This document shows, piece by piece, positions 53,211 through 61,924 of a DNA stretch of 64,000 nucleotides. The position numbers were made by a program, and so were the translations under genes. Position 1 is the first letter of the stretch. Each line of letters begins with the position of its first letter. A model generated the notes under the pieces. The model ran no database searches, had not been told where the DNA came from, and saw only the letters and a list, made by a program, of their open reading frames with translations. This DNA comes from Burkholderia sp. Ac-20365 (lineage in GTDB: Bacteria > Pseudomonadota > Gammaproteobacteria > Burkholderiales > Burkholderiaceae): contig NZ_JAAGPI010000012.1 of NCBI RefSeq assembly GCF_017104715.1, forward strand, positions 62,001-126,000, read 5' to 3'.

Positions 53211-54044
53211 ATGTCCTATACGAAGACGCTGCACGGGTCGTACTCGCAGTTCGATCCCGACGTCACGGCCCGGCCGGCCGTCGCGCTGCGCGTCGATCTT
53301 TCCGCGGTGGAAGACGAACAGCCGGTGCACCAGCACCGCAAGGCGCAGCTGGTCATTTCGCTGCGCGGCAGCGTCACGTGCTGCGTCGCCGATGCGTTAT
53401 TGATGGTGTTGCCCGAGTCGGGCGTTTGGATTCCGGGTAGCGTGCCGCACAGCAACAAGGCCAGTCCGGACGCACAGATCATTTTTCTTTTCGTCGACCC
53501 GCAGGCGCTCGCGCTCCCGTCGCATTCGTGCATTCTCTCGATCAGCCCGCTCGTGCGTGAAATGGTCGTGCATCTCGCCGACCACGGCGACGACTTTCCG
53601 GATGATCAGACCTATGCGCAGTTCTGCGCGGTACTGATCCACCAGTTATCGCGCTCGCCGATCGAACAGCTGTCGCTGCCGTTGACCATCCACCCGAAGC
53701 TGCGGCCCGTCTGCAATGCGCTGATCGATCATCCGGGCGATCGGCGCTCGCGCGCCGACTGGGCAAAAGAAGTCGCGATGAGCGAGCGTACGTTCGACCG
53801 GCTGGTGACGAAAGAAACGGGACTCAGTTTTGGGCGCTGGCGCCAGCAGTTGCAACTCATCGTCGCGTTGCGCGACCTGTCTGCTGGCGTCAGCGTGCAG
53901 CGCGTGGCCCTGACACTCGGCTACGAGTCGACCACGGCGTTCATCATCATGTTTAAAAAGGCGTTTGGCGTGCCGCCCGGCCAGTACATCGTCAACCGTC
54001 GCGCGCACAACCGCCCTCTACTGGTGCCACTCGTCGCTGCCTAG
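53211..54044 (+). CDS. AraC-family regulator divergent from the pyridine operon
   Basis: A 277-residue protein with an N-terminal cupin-type sensor (VHQHRKAQLVISLRGSVTC, GVWIPGSVPHSN) and C-terminal AraC double helix-turn-helix (RSRADWAKEVAMSERTFDRLV, then VQRVALTLGYESTTAFIIMFKKAFGVPPGQY). It is divergent from the Rieske-led operon and is the obvious candidate for its control. Known nicotinate clusters use a MarR-type NicR, so regulation differs here. Its gene ends 13 bases from the convergent aldo/keto reductase gene. Confidence 0.88.
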   Translation: MSYTKTLHGSYSQFDPDVTARPAVALRVDLSAVEDEQPVHQHRKAQLVISLRGSVTCCVADALLMVLPESGVWIPGSVPHSNKASPDAQIIFLFVDPQALALPSHSCILSISPLVREMVVHLADHGDDFPDDQTYAQFCAVLIHQLSRSPIEQLSLPLTIHPKLRPVCNALIDHPGDRRSRADWAKEVAMSERTFDRLVTKETGLSFGRWRQQLQLIVALRDLSAGVSVQRVALTLGYESTTAFIIMFKKAFGVPPGQYIVNRRAHNRPLLVPLVAA

Positions 54045-54057
54045 ACGCATTCGACGG

Positions 54058-55074
54058 CTATGCCGGCGTCGGCGCATCCTCCCGGATCAGCTCGCGGCGC
54101 TTCAATTCCGCCCAGAACTCTGCGGGTATCTCAGTCCGGAAGGTTTGCAGGTTGTCTTCGAGTTGGGCAACCGTGCGCACGCCCGGAATGTTGGTGGGAA
54201 TCGCAGGATGGCCGAGGACGAATTGCAATGCCGCGGCTTTGAGCGGCACCGAGTAGTCGCGACATACCTGCTCCATCTTGCGCACGCGTTCCATGATGGC
54301 TTCGGGCGCTGGCGCGTAGTTGTATTTCGCGCCGGGCACCGCGCCCGTCGCGAGAATGCCGCTGTTGTAGCCGCCGCCCAGAATCACCGATACCTGCTGC
54401 TTTTCGCATAGCGGCAGGAAGCCGTCCAGCGCGTCCTGCTCGAGCAGCGTGTAGCGGCCCGCCAGCAACAGACAGTCGAAGTCCTGCCTGCGAATCGCTT
54501 CATGCGCGACCTGCCATTCGTTGACACCGAGCCCCACCGCTTTCACGACGCCTTCATCGCGCAGTTTCAGCAGTGCTTTCGACGCGCCCGCCATCGCAGC
54601 CTCGAACATCTCGGCCTGTCGCTCGCCGTGAGTGAAGACATCGATATCGTGAATCAACGCGATATCGATATGCTCGATTGCCAGACGCTGCAGACTGTCT
54701 TCGATCGAGCGCATCGTGCCATCATAGCTGTAGTCGAATACGAGTTCGAACGGCAACCCGTCGACCCACGGCTCGAAGTTGATTTCCGCGCGCCGGCGCG
54801 GCTTCAGAAGCCGCCCGACCTTCGTGGACAGCACATACTCGTCACGCGGATACCAGCGCAACGCGTGCCCGCAGCGCGCCTCGCTCAAGCCATGTCCGTA
54901 CATCGGGGCCGTGTCGAAATAGCGAACGCCCGCGTCCCACGCCGCCTTGATCAGTGAAGCCGAATCCTCTTCACTGATGGGTCTGAAGATATTGCCGATC
55001 GGCGCGGCACCGAAGCCCATTACCGTTGTCTCGAGCCCTGAACGGGGCCATTTACGCTTTGCTACGGGATCCAT
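54058..55074 (-). CDS. aldo/keto reductase, D-threo-aldose 1-dehydrogenase type
   Basis: A 338-residue NAD(P)-dependent oxidoreductase. AKR landmarks are visible: VMGFGAAPIGN, the catalytic Asp/Tyr in VRYFDTAPMYGHGLSE, the Lys in VLSTKVGR, and the His in DIALIHDID. The extended DTAPMYGHGLSE and GGGYNSGILATGAVPGAKYNYAPAP are typical of the L-fucose/D-threo-aldose dehydrogenase branch, which also includes pyridoxal 4-dehydrogenases. It is the last gene after an ABC sugar-binding protein and a DUF1479 oxygenase. A sugar substrate is more likely, but a pyridine aldehyde cannot be excluded given the neighbouring cluster. Confidence 0.85.
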   Translation of the reverse strand: MDPVAKRKWPRSGLETTVMGFGAAPIGNIFRPISEEDSASLIKAAWDAGVRYFDTAPMYGHGLSEARCGHALRWYPRDEYVLSTKVGRLLKPRRRAEINFEPWVDGLPFELVFDYSYDGTMRSIEDSLQRLAIEHIDIALIHDIDVFTHGERQAEMFEAAMAGASKALLKLRDEGVVKAVGLGVNEWQVAHEAIRRQDFDCLLLAGRYTLLEQDALDGFLPLCEKQQVSVILGGGYNSGILATGAVPGAKYNYAPAPEAIMERVRKMEQVCRDYSVPLKAAALQFVLGHPAIPTNIPGVRTVAQLEDNLQTFRTEIPAEFWAELKRRELIREDAPTPA

Positions 55075-55130
55075 CTTCGCCCTCTTTCATCGGTAAACGT
55101 TGCGCGTTTCGTGGCGCCTGAAACGCAGTC

Positions 55131-56378
55131 TCATTTGACCTTCGCAGCGGCAGCAAGCTTGCGCACGCCCTCTTTCGCATCCTCGGTCGAGTTCATGAAG
55201 TTCGTCACGACATCGGTGATGGCCCCGGCTGTTTGCGGCGATTGAAGTTCGCCGAACGCGAGCGAAGGCAGGAACCCGTTGGTCTTGATCGTTGCCTGCT
55301 CGTCTGCGCGGGACTTTTTGGCGCAGCTATCGAACTTGTCCATCGACACATCGAGCCTCACAGGAATGGAACCTTTGTAGAGGCTGAACTGCTCCTGGAA
55401 ATCCGGCGACATGATGGTTTTGGCAAGCGCCAGCTGTCCCGGCGTTGCGTCTTTCTGGCCGTGCTGCTGGAAGAACACGAATGCATCAGCCGTGTAGGTG
55501 TACGCATTCGCGGTGCCAGGAGCGGCCGCGCAGACATAGTCGAGATCCGCCTTCTTGTTCGCGTTGGCGAACTCACCCTTGGCCCAGTCGCCCATGAACT
55601 GCATGCCGCCCGAGCCGGAAATCACCATCGCAGTCGCGAGATTCCAGTCGCGGCCGTGATAGCCCTTGTCGAAATACGAGCGGATTTTCTGCACCGTCTC
55701 GAACACCTGCACCATCTGCGGCGACGTCAGCGTCTTCTGGTCGAGATCGATCAATGCCTTGCGATAAAAGTCCGCGCCTTGCGACAGGACGACTGTCTCC
55801 CAGATCGTCATGTCCTGCCAGGGTTGACCGCCGTGCGCGACAGGCGTGATGCCAGCCGCGCGAAACTTGTCGGCGAGCGCGAAGAACTCCGGCCATGTCG
55901 TGGGCGGCGTACCGCCGACCTTGTCGAGATCCGCTTTGTTGATCCACAGCCAGTTGATCCGATGCACGGAAAAAGGCGCCGCCACATAGTGACCGCCCGA
56001 CTTCATCGCATTGTCGATTTGCGCGGGAATATGGGCTTTCCAGTCGGTCGCGGACTTGTCGATGGTTACCAGCGTGCCCTGCTCCGCCCAGTCCTGAATC
56101 AACGGCCCCTTGATCTGCGCAGCCGATGGCGCATTGCCCGAGATCACCTGCGTCTTCAGTGCCGTCATGGCCGCCGCGCCCGCGCCGCCCGCGATAGCGA
56201 AGTCTTTCCACTCGTAGCCCTGTTTGCTCATGTCGTCCTTGAGCACGCGGATCGCTTTCGATTCGCCGCCCGAGGTCCACCAGTGCAATACCGAAAGCTG
56301 TTCGGCGGCAAGTGCAGCATGCGTACCGGCGAGAAGCAGCGCGGCAGCCGTCGCCACCGATGTCAGTGATCGTTTCAT
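55131..56378 (-). CDS. ABC sugar-binding protein, family 1 (GtsA-like), orphan
   Basis: A 415-residue secreted solute-binding protein with a Sec signal (cleaved after ALAA, residue 24). The mature start is EQLSVLHWWTSGGESKAIRVLK, the hallmark of glucose/mannose-type binding proteins such as GtsA. MQFMGDWAKGEF and the C-terminal NFMNSTEDAKEGVRKLA fit. No membrane or ATPase subunits are next to it, which is unusual for a family 1 system. It lies between the aldo/keto reductase and DUF1479 genes on the same strand with short gaps. Confidence 0.9.
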   Translation of the reverse strand: MKRSLTSVATAAALLLAGTHAALAAEQLSVLHWWTSGGESKAIRVLKDDMSKQGYEWKDFAIAGGAGAAAMTALKTQVISGNAPSAAQIKGPLIQDWAEQGTLVTIDKSATDWKAHIPAQIDNAMKSGGHYVAAPFSVHRINWLWINKADLDKVGGTPPTTWPEFFALADKFRAAGITPVAHGGQPWQDMTIWETVVLSQGADFYRKALIDLDQKTLTSPQMVQVFETVQKIRSYFDKGYHGRDWNLATAMVISGSGGMQFMGDWAKGEFANANKKADLDYVCAAAPGTANAYTYTADAFVFFQQHGQKDATPGQLALAKTIMSPDFQEQFSLYKGSIPVRLDVSMDKFDSCAKKSRADEQATIKTNGFLPSLAFGELQSPQTAGAITDVVTNFMNSTEDAKEGVRKLAAAAKVK

Positions 56379-56456
56379 TGCAGTCTCCGAATTTTTCTTT
56401 ATGGATGAGGCGACGCAGTCGCGATCTGCCGAACGCGCATGCGTGCCTGTTTTCAG

Positions 56457-57701
56457 CTACAGATCGAACCCGAGTTGTGCCTTGCCAAGCGGCGTCAGGT
56501 CGTCGGCCGTCGCGCGGCCGGTGAAATCGACTTCGAAGTGATCAGTCGGAAAGTCCGGCGGACTTTCGCCCTTCAGGAAGCTCGGCAACTGGCGCTTCAG
56601 ATAAGCATCGTTCTTGGCGCAGCCGGGCACCGAGGCGATGTACATCACATTGCTGTAACCCGCGCCCTTATGCTCGTCTTCGACGGCATGGATAACGTCG
56701 CTGTGCCAGAACACGGTGTCGCCTGCCTCCATTTTCGGAATCGACGACAACGCTTCGAATAGTGGCGCGTGAAACTCCGGCTTGATCGATAGCGCGCGCC
56801 CTGGCATCGCACCGCACAGGTCGTCATCCGCGACATCGTCCTGCAGCGCGCGCAACAGGATGTACACCATCGAATTAGCGATGGGTACGAGTTGCAGCGT
56901 GCCGTCGCCCGGCCCTTGCGGCGTCAGCGCGGTCCAGCCCTGGAAGGTGCGGAACATCGAGCAGACGGCGGGCGACGCGATCTCTTCCACGTCGGTGCGG
57001 AAAGCGGCGTCGAACGCATCGTAATCGCGCCAGTTACCCGAAAACACATGGCGATACACCTTGCGAAAATTGCTTTCGATCCATCGCTCGACCGAGCCGC
57101 CATCGCAATGCGCCGACAAGCCAAGCGATGCCGAACCCGGCGGCCGGCGACGCAGTCGGTCGGCATAAACAGGCACATGCTCCGGATCGAAGTGAACGCG
57201 TCCGTCGCTTTCGTTACGCCATAGCTTGTTGAGAAAGACACGCGCCGCCGTGAGCGATTCCGACTCACGCGCCAGCACTTGCGGCTTCGACCAGTACACG
57301 CCGTAGATCTGCGGTTTGCTCGATGCCAGCTGCCCGAAGTATTTGTCCTCGGCGCGGTTTTCGAGGCGCTTGTCGAGATGATTCCGCTCGACATACTGCG
57401 CGATATCGTCGTCCCAGCCTTGCACGAGCGCACGAGGGAACACATTGCGAATCACACAGGCGCCGCGTGCCTTGACGAGCGCAATCTGTTCCGCCGTCAC
57501 ACGTTGTTCGGCGATGTCGGCAAACGCAATCTCGGGAATCACGTTTTCCCCGCGTTCACGCTGCGTCGCGATACGCTTCGCCTCTTCGCTGATCGCCGCT
57601 TCGACCTCAGCGAACACCTCCCGGTAATTCGGCAATGCCGCGCGCAGTTCTTTTTTTGCCTGCCGGATTGCACCCGGCAAGTCGTTGATTACCAGCGCCA
57701 T
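56457..57701 (-). CDS. DUF1479 (YbiU-like) Fe(II)/2-oxoglutarate-type oxygenase
   Basis: A 414-residue protein of the DUF1479 family, distantly related to phytanoyl-CoA dioxygenases. The iron motif is visible as HCD (His198, Asp200 in LSAHCDGGS), and a distal His lies in FWHSDVIHAVED. RALSIKPEFHAPLFEALSSIP and GYSNVMYIASVPG are family-typical. I chose the ATG at 57701, which has GGAGACG upstream; an earlier ATG would add six residues. It is the first gene of a three-gene unit (oxygenase, sugar-binding protein, aldo/keto reductase), and divergent from an AraC gene. The natural substrate of the family is not known. Confidence 0.88.
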   Translation of the reverse strand: MALVINDLPGAIRQAKKELRAALPNYREVFAEVEAAISEEAKRIATQRERGENVIPEIAFADIAEQRVTAEQIALVKARGACVIRNVFPRALVQGWDDDIAQYVERNHLDKRLENRAEDKYFGQLASSKPQIYGVYWSKPQVLARESESLTAARVFLNKLWRNESDGRVHFDPEHVPVYADRLRRRPPGSASLGLSAHCDGGSVERWIESNFRKVYRHVFSGNWRDYDAFDAAFRTDVEEIASPAVCSMFRTFQGWTALTPQGPGDGTLQLVPIANSMVYILLRALQDDVADDDLCGAMPGRALSIKPEFHAPLFEALSSIPKMEAGDTVFWHSDVIHAVEDEHKGAGYSNVMYIASVPGCAKNDAYLKRQLPSFLKGESPPDFPTDHFEVDFTGRATADDLTPLGKAQLGFDL

Positions 57702-57806
57702 GATCGTCTCCGTTTGCATTTCGTGTCCGGTAGCATATGCCGCGCAGGTAAGCCGTAGTGATACTATTCAGGCAATTACTTTGCGTTTTCGGACAAGGCA
57801 GCGGTC

Positions 57807-58781
57807 ATGAAACCAGCCTACGAGCATGTCGAGTTCGGCGAGGATTGTTCGGTCCGGGTTTACCATCGGCGGCTTCCGCGTATTCCGTTCGAGTGGCATC
57901 ACCACCCGGAATACGAGCTGACGCTGACCATGAACAGCCACGGCAAGCGCTACATCGGCGACTCGGTCAACGACTATGAGGCGGAAGATCTCGTCCTCGT
58001 TCCGCCCGATTTGCCGCATACATGGGCGTCGAACCGATCGATCGAACCTTCGTCGCCGCAGGTCGCCATCGTTATCTGGTTCGACGGCGACTGGGCGCGG
58101 CGTATGGCGGATTGCTGCCGCGAATACGAGCCGCTGCGCAAGCTGTTGCGCAGAGCCGCGTCCGGGCTGGCATTCGATCCGCCCGCCGGCGAATGGATGC
58201 GCGGACGTCTGGAACAGTTGCTATCGAATGTGGCACGCGAACGCCTTAGCGCCGCGCTCGACATTCTCTGCACGCTCGCCGACGCGCCCGGCCATCCGCT
58301 CGCCTCACCGAGCGCCTTCAATCAGACGAACACAGGCCCATCAGGCCACGAGCCTGAACGGATCAATCGTGTCCTGTCGATCATCGATGCGCGCTTTGCC
58401 GAACCGCTGAAGCTGTCGGAACTCTGCGCGGCCGCCAGCCTGTCGGAGCGCACGCTCACGCGTTATTTTGTGCAGCACATTGGCGAGAGTGTCGGGAAGT
58501 ATATTGCGCGCGTTCGCATCGGGCATGCGTGCCGGATGCTGGCCGATACCTCGCTGCCTGTGGCCGTGATTGCTGCCCGCTCGGGGTTTGCAAACGTCGC
58601 CAATTTCAACCGTCAGTTCAAGGCGGCCAAGCAGGCGACGCCGGCCGAATACCGGCAGCAATTCCTGGCCGCTGGGTCTTCCGGCCAGGATGCGACGGCC
58701 CGCTTGACCGAGCGGTCTCCTTCATTACAGAGAAAGCGCAAATCATCCGGTGGGAAAAACGGCGAAGCGAGCGCTAGATAG
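57807..58781 (+). CDS. AraC-family regulator, cupin type
   Basis: A 324-residue transcription factor. The N-terminal cupin has FEWHHHPEYELTLTMNSHGKRYIGD and DLVLVPPDLPHTWAS. The C-terminal DNA-binding domain reads LKLSELCAAASLSERTLTRYF and PVAVIAARSGFANVANFNRQFKAAKQATPAEYRQQF. It ends with a basic low-complexity tail. It is divergent from the DUF1479 gene across 105 bases and most likely controls the DUF1479, sugar-binding and aldo/keto reductase genes. Members of this type often sense sugars or sugar acids. Confidence 0.88.
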   Translation: MKPAYEHVEFGEDCSVRVYHRRLPRIPFEWHHHPEYELTLTMNSHGKRYIGDSVNDYEAEDLVLVPPDLPHTWASNRSIEPSSPQVAIVIWFDGDWARRMADCCREYEPLRKLLRRAASGLAFDPPAGEWMRGRLEQLLSNVARERLSAALDILCTLADAPGHPLASPSAFNQTNTGPSGHEPERINRVLSIIDARFAEPLKLSELCAAASLSERTLTRYFVQHIGESVGKYIARVRIGHACRMLADTSLPVAVIAARSGFANVANFNRQFKAAKQATPAEYRQQFLAAGSSGQDATARLTERSPSLQRKRKSSGGKNGEASAR

Positions 58782-58782
58782 T

Positions 58783-58798
58783 CACGCGTATGCGTGAA
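58783..58798. terminator. short hairpin between convergent genes
   Basis: TCACGC and GCGTGA pair around a GTAT loop between the ends of the AraC and DUF2889 genes. The stem is only six bases and has no T run. Confidence 0.35.
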
Positions 58799-58803
58799 TC
58801 CGT

Positions 58804-59367
58804 TCAGATGCCGTCGGCGTTGTACCACTTCGGATGAAAAGCCTTGACGATCGCGCCATCTGTTCTGAGCGCGTGGCACCCGTCGAGCTGAAAAGGGCGG
58901 TCCACAGCGCTCGCGTTGAGTTCTTCGCTCATCGTCTGAAACGCGGCCGTCGCAACCGCGCCAATCAGTTCGGTCATGTGCGTGCAACCGTTCACGCCGC
59001 CGAACAGGCTTCTCGCCTCGCGCATGAAGCCTGCGCCGAGCTTCATGCCCTTCAGCTTGCCGTAGCTGACGGCAATCGCGTCGCAGTAGCCGACATAAGG
59101 CACGGTTGCCGACTCGACCTGCACGTCCCGTACGACGAAGTCGACGCCGATGGTGATACACAGGCGCATTTCGTGAATCGGTTGTCCCGCCTTCACGAAC
59201 ACGCCGTGCGACGCGCGATCATAAGACTTGGTATCGCGCAGATGCCCTTCGACGTCGTACAGGCCGTCCGCACGCCGGTAGCCCTGCAGCGCGATATGCC
59301 GCGTATGAAGCGGCACGCGGCTTTGCCCACGGACATCCGGCTGCTCGGAAGGCGAGACGTCGCTCAC
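58804..59367 (-). CDS. DUF2889 family protein
   Basis: A 187-residue protein of the DUF2889 family: PLHTRHIALQGYRRADGLYDVEGHLRDTKSY near the start, HEMRLCITIGVDFVVRDVQVES, and GCTHMTELIGAVATAAFQTM. Function is not established; members frequently sit in CoA-ester and aromatic degradation clusters of Burkholderiales. Its start overlaps the etfA stop by four bases (ATGA), so it is translated with the electron-transfer flavoprotein genes. A metal-site-like set of His and Cys (GCTHMTE) is notable. Confidence 0.88.
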   Translation of the reverse strand: MSDVSPSEQPDVRGQSRVPLHTRHIALQGYRRADGLYDVEGHLRDTKSYDRASHGVFVKAGQPIHEMRLCITIGVDFVVRDVQVESATVPYVGYCDAIAVSYGKLKGMKLGAGFMREARSLFGGVNGCTHMTELIGAVATAAFQTMSEELNASAVDRPFQLDGCHALRTDGAIVKAFHPKWYNADGI

Positions 59368-60308
59368 AGTTCGCTCACGACTTCCGGTACGACAGCGAAC
59401 AGATCGCCGACGAGGCCATAATCCGCGACGCTGAAGATCGGCGCTTCTTCGTCCTTGTTGATCGCGACGATTACCTTCGAGTCTTTCATGCCGGCCAGAT
59501 GCTGGATCGCGCCCGAAATGCCGACCGCGATATAGAGCTGCGGTGCGACGATCTTGCCGGTCTGTCCAACCTGGTAATCGTTCGGGACGTAGCCCGCATC
59601 CACTGCTGCGCGTGATGCGCCCAGAGCGGCTTGCAGTTTGTCGGCCAGTGGTTCGAGAACCTTCGTGTAGTTCTCGCCGCTGCCCAGACCACGTCCGCCT
59701 GACACGATGATGTTCGCGCTCGTGAGTTCCGGGCGATCCAGCTTCGTCACTTCGCGGCTCACGAACTGTGAGATGCCCGCGTCAGCTGCAGCTTCGATCT
59801 TTTCGACCGCCGCATTGCCACCCTCTGCCGCAACGGCATCGAAGCCTGTTGCGCGCACCGTGATGACCTTGATTGCGTCTTGTGATTGAACCGTTGCGAT
59901 TGCATTGCCCGCGTAGATCGGCCGTTCGAACGTGTCGGCGCTGACCACAGCGGTAATCTCGCTGATCTGCGCGACGTCGAGTTTCGCAGCGAGACGCGGC
60001 GCGATGTTCTTGCCGTAAGCCGTTGCGGGCGCGAGGATGTGCGAATAGTCCTTCGCGATGTTCAGCACCGTCGCTTCGACGTTTTCTGCGAGACCTTCGG
60101 CGAGTTGCGGTGCATCAGCCAGCAGCACCTTCGACACACCTGCCACTTTCGCCGCCGCATCCGCCGCGCCTTGCGCGTTGTGTCCCGCAACCAGCACATG
60201 CACATCGCCGCCGACGAATGTGCAAACTGCGTGCGCAGCAGCAACCGTATTCAGCGTCGCTGCCTTGAGCGCCGCATTGTCATGTTCAGCAACTACCAGA
60301 ATAGCCAT
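59364..60308 (-). CDS. etfA: electron transfer flavoprotein alpha subunit
   Basis: A 314-residue FAD-binding subunit that accepts electrons from acyl-CoA dehydrogenases and passes them to ETF-ubiquinone oxidoreductase. The C-terminal FAD motif is clear: [13 protein letters not shown], then [22 protein letters not shown] and [28 protein letters not shown]. It follows etfB by 14 bases. Housekeeping ETF genes are common in these genomes; here the pair is embedded in a CoA-ester cluster that starts with an acyl-CoA dehydrogenase, which suggests a dedicated partner. Confidence 0.96.
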   Translation of the reverse strand: MAILVVAEHDNAALKAATLNTVAAAHAVCTFVGGDVHVLVAGHNAQGAADAAAKVAGVSKVLLADAPQLAEGLAENVEATVLNIAKDYSHILAPATAYGKNIAPRLAAKLDVAQISEITAVVSADTFERPIYAGNAIATVQSQDAIKVITVRATGFDAVAAEGGNAAVEKIEAAADAGISQFVSREVTKLDRPELTSANIIVSGGRGLGSGENYTKVLEPLADKLQAALGASRAAVDAGYVPNDYQVGQTGKIVAPQLYIAVGISGAIQHLAGMKDSKVIVAINKDEEAPIFSVADYGLVGDLFAVVPEVVSEL

Positions 60309-60322
60309 AACTTGAATCTCCT

Positions 60323-61072
60323 TTACAGAACCTTGGCTTCCGTCTTGAGCTTCTCGACCAGCGTTTTCGCGTCGGCCACCTTCACGCCAGCCGAGCGCTT
60401 CGGCGGCTCGCTGACTTTCAGCGTCTTCAGGCGCGGCGTGATATCGACGCCAAGGTCCTCCGGCTTCACGGTCTCCAGCGGCTTCTTCTTCGCCTTCATG
60501 ATGTTCGGCAGCGTCACATAACGCGGCTCGTTCAAACGCAGATCGGTGGTGACGACTGCGGGCAACGTCAGTGACAACGTCTCCGCGCCGCCGTCGATTT
60601 CACGCGACACAGTGGCCTTGCCATCAGCGACAACGACCTTCGATGCAAACGTCGCTTGCGGCAGCCCAGCCAGAGCGGCCAGCATCTGACCAGTCTGGTT
60701 CGAATCGTCGTCGATCGCCTGCTTGCCCAGAATCACGAGCGAAGGTTGCTCCTTGTCGACCAGCGCCTTCAGGAGTTTCGCAACCGCCAGCGGCTGAAGA
60801 TCTTCCGCCGACTCGACCAGCACCGCACGATCCGCACCGATCGCCAGCGCCGTACGCAAGGTCTCCTGACATTGCGCAACGCCGCACGACACAGCGATGA
60901 CTTCGCTCGCCACACCCGCTTCCTTCAGGCGCACGGCTTCTTCAACAGCAATCTCGTCGAACGGATTCATCGACATCTTCACGTTCGCGATATCGACACC
61001 CGTGCCATCCGACTTCACGCGGACCTTCACGTTGTAATCGACGACCCGTTTCACTGGCACCAGAACCTTCAT
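60323..61072 (-). CDS. etfB: electron transfer flavoprotein beta subunit
   Basis: A 249-residue beta subunit, AMP-binding, that forms the ETF heterodimer with the alpha subunit downstream. It starts [19 protein letters not shown], and contains [18 protein letters not shown] and the signature [23 protein letters not shown] near the end. Length is normal. It lies 24 bases after a CitE-like lyase gene. Confidence 0.96.
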   Translation of the reverse strand: MKVLVPVKRVVDYNVKVRVKSDGTGVDIANVKMSMNPFDEIAVEEAVRLKEAGVASEVIAVSCGVAQCQETLRTALAIGADRAVLVESAEDLQPLAVAKLLKALVDKEQPSLVILGKQAIDDDSNQTGQMLAALAGLPQATFASKVVVADGKATVSREIDGGAETLSLTLPAVVTTDLRLNEPRYVTLPNIMKAKKKPLETVKPEDLGVDITPRLKTLKVSEPPKRSAGVKVADAKTLVEKLKTEAKVL

Positions 61073-61096
61073 CCTTGCTTTCTCCGTTATCCGCGC

Positions 61097-61906
61097 TCAC
61101 GCGGCCTGAATTCGTTTCGCCCGGTCGACGATCGGCTTGTCGACCAGTTTTCCATCCACCGATATCGCGCCGCGCGGATTCTCCGCGAGCGCCGCCAGCA
61201 CGCGCGCCGCCCATGCGCGCTCGGCGTCGCTCGGCGCGAAGCCGTTGTTCACCGCATCGACCTGTTTGGGATGAATGCAAAGCTTGCCGCCGAAACCGAA
61301 GCGCCGCGCGTCGAGCACATCGGCCGCGATCAACGGCGCGTCATCGGTGGCGAGCGTCACGCCATCGATCGGCGCCTGCAGTCCCGCGAAGCGCGACTCG
61401 ATCACGAACTGCGAACGCACGTAATCGAGTTCGCGCCCGCATCCGTCGATACCTGCGTCGACGCCGAAATCGAACGATCCAAACGCCAGCCGCGCGACGC
61501 CCTTGCATTGCGCGACCTCACGCAAGCGCACGACACCCGCCACGCTTTCCACCAGCGCAATCACTTCAGCACCGTCCGCGCAGCGCGCGACGATATCTGA
61601 AAGTTGCAAGGCCTCTTCCGCTTTGGGCACCATCACGCGCAGCAAACCTGCCGCACGCAGCATCGCCACGTCTTCCTCGTGCCACGGCGTGCCGAACGCA
61701 TTCACCCGCACGACGATGCGCGCACGATCAGCGTCGGCCAGACCCGAATGCAACCACGTGGCGATCTGGTCGCGCGCATTCGCTTTTGCATCGATTGAAA
61801 CGGCGTCTTCCAGATCGATCACAACCTGATGCGCACTCGTGGCGACGGCCTTGGAAAAGCGCTCCGGACGGTCGCCCGGAACGAACAGATAGCTGCGTGC
61901 AATCAT
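61097..61906 (-). CDS. CitE-like (HpcH/HpaI family) acyl-CoA lyase
   Basis: A 269-residue TIM-barrel enzyme of the CitE/malyl-CoA lyase type: RSYLFVPGDRPERFSKAV, VIDLEDAVSIDAKANARDQ with the metal-binding Asp/Glu, VMVPKAEEA, IALVESVAGVVRLREVA, and GGKLCIHPKQVDAVN. Relatives cleave 3-hydroxy dicarboxyl-CoA esters such as citramalyl-CoA or malyl-CoA, giving acetyl-CoA plus an oxo acid. Within a cluster holding a class III CoA-transferase and an acyl-CoA dehydrogenase, it would be the carbon-carbon cleavage step. The exact ester is unknown. Confidence 0.88.
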   Translation of the reverse strand: MIARSYLFVPGDRPERFSKAVATSAHQVVIDLEDAVSIDAKANARDQIATWLHSGLADADRARIVVRVNAFGTPWHEEDVAMLRAAGLLRVMVPKAEEALQLSDIVARCADGAEVIALVESVAGVVRLREVAQCKGVARLAFGSFDFGVDAGIDGCGRELDYVRSQFVIESRFAGLQAPIDGVTLATDDAPLIAADVLDARRFGFGGKLCIHPKQVDAVNNGFAPSDAERAWAARVLAALAENPRGAISVDGKLVDKPIVDRAKRIQAA

Positions 61907-61924
61907 GCAAGGTCCTGTGAAGCT

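Noticed and set aside
54058-55074. Aldo/keto reductase as pyridoxal 4-dehydrogenase in the pyridine pathway
   Set aside because: The family fits, but the gene is convergent with the pyridine regulator and lies in a different unit with sugar-type genes; no other vitamin B6 degradation gene is present.
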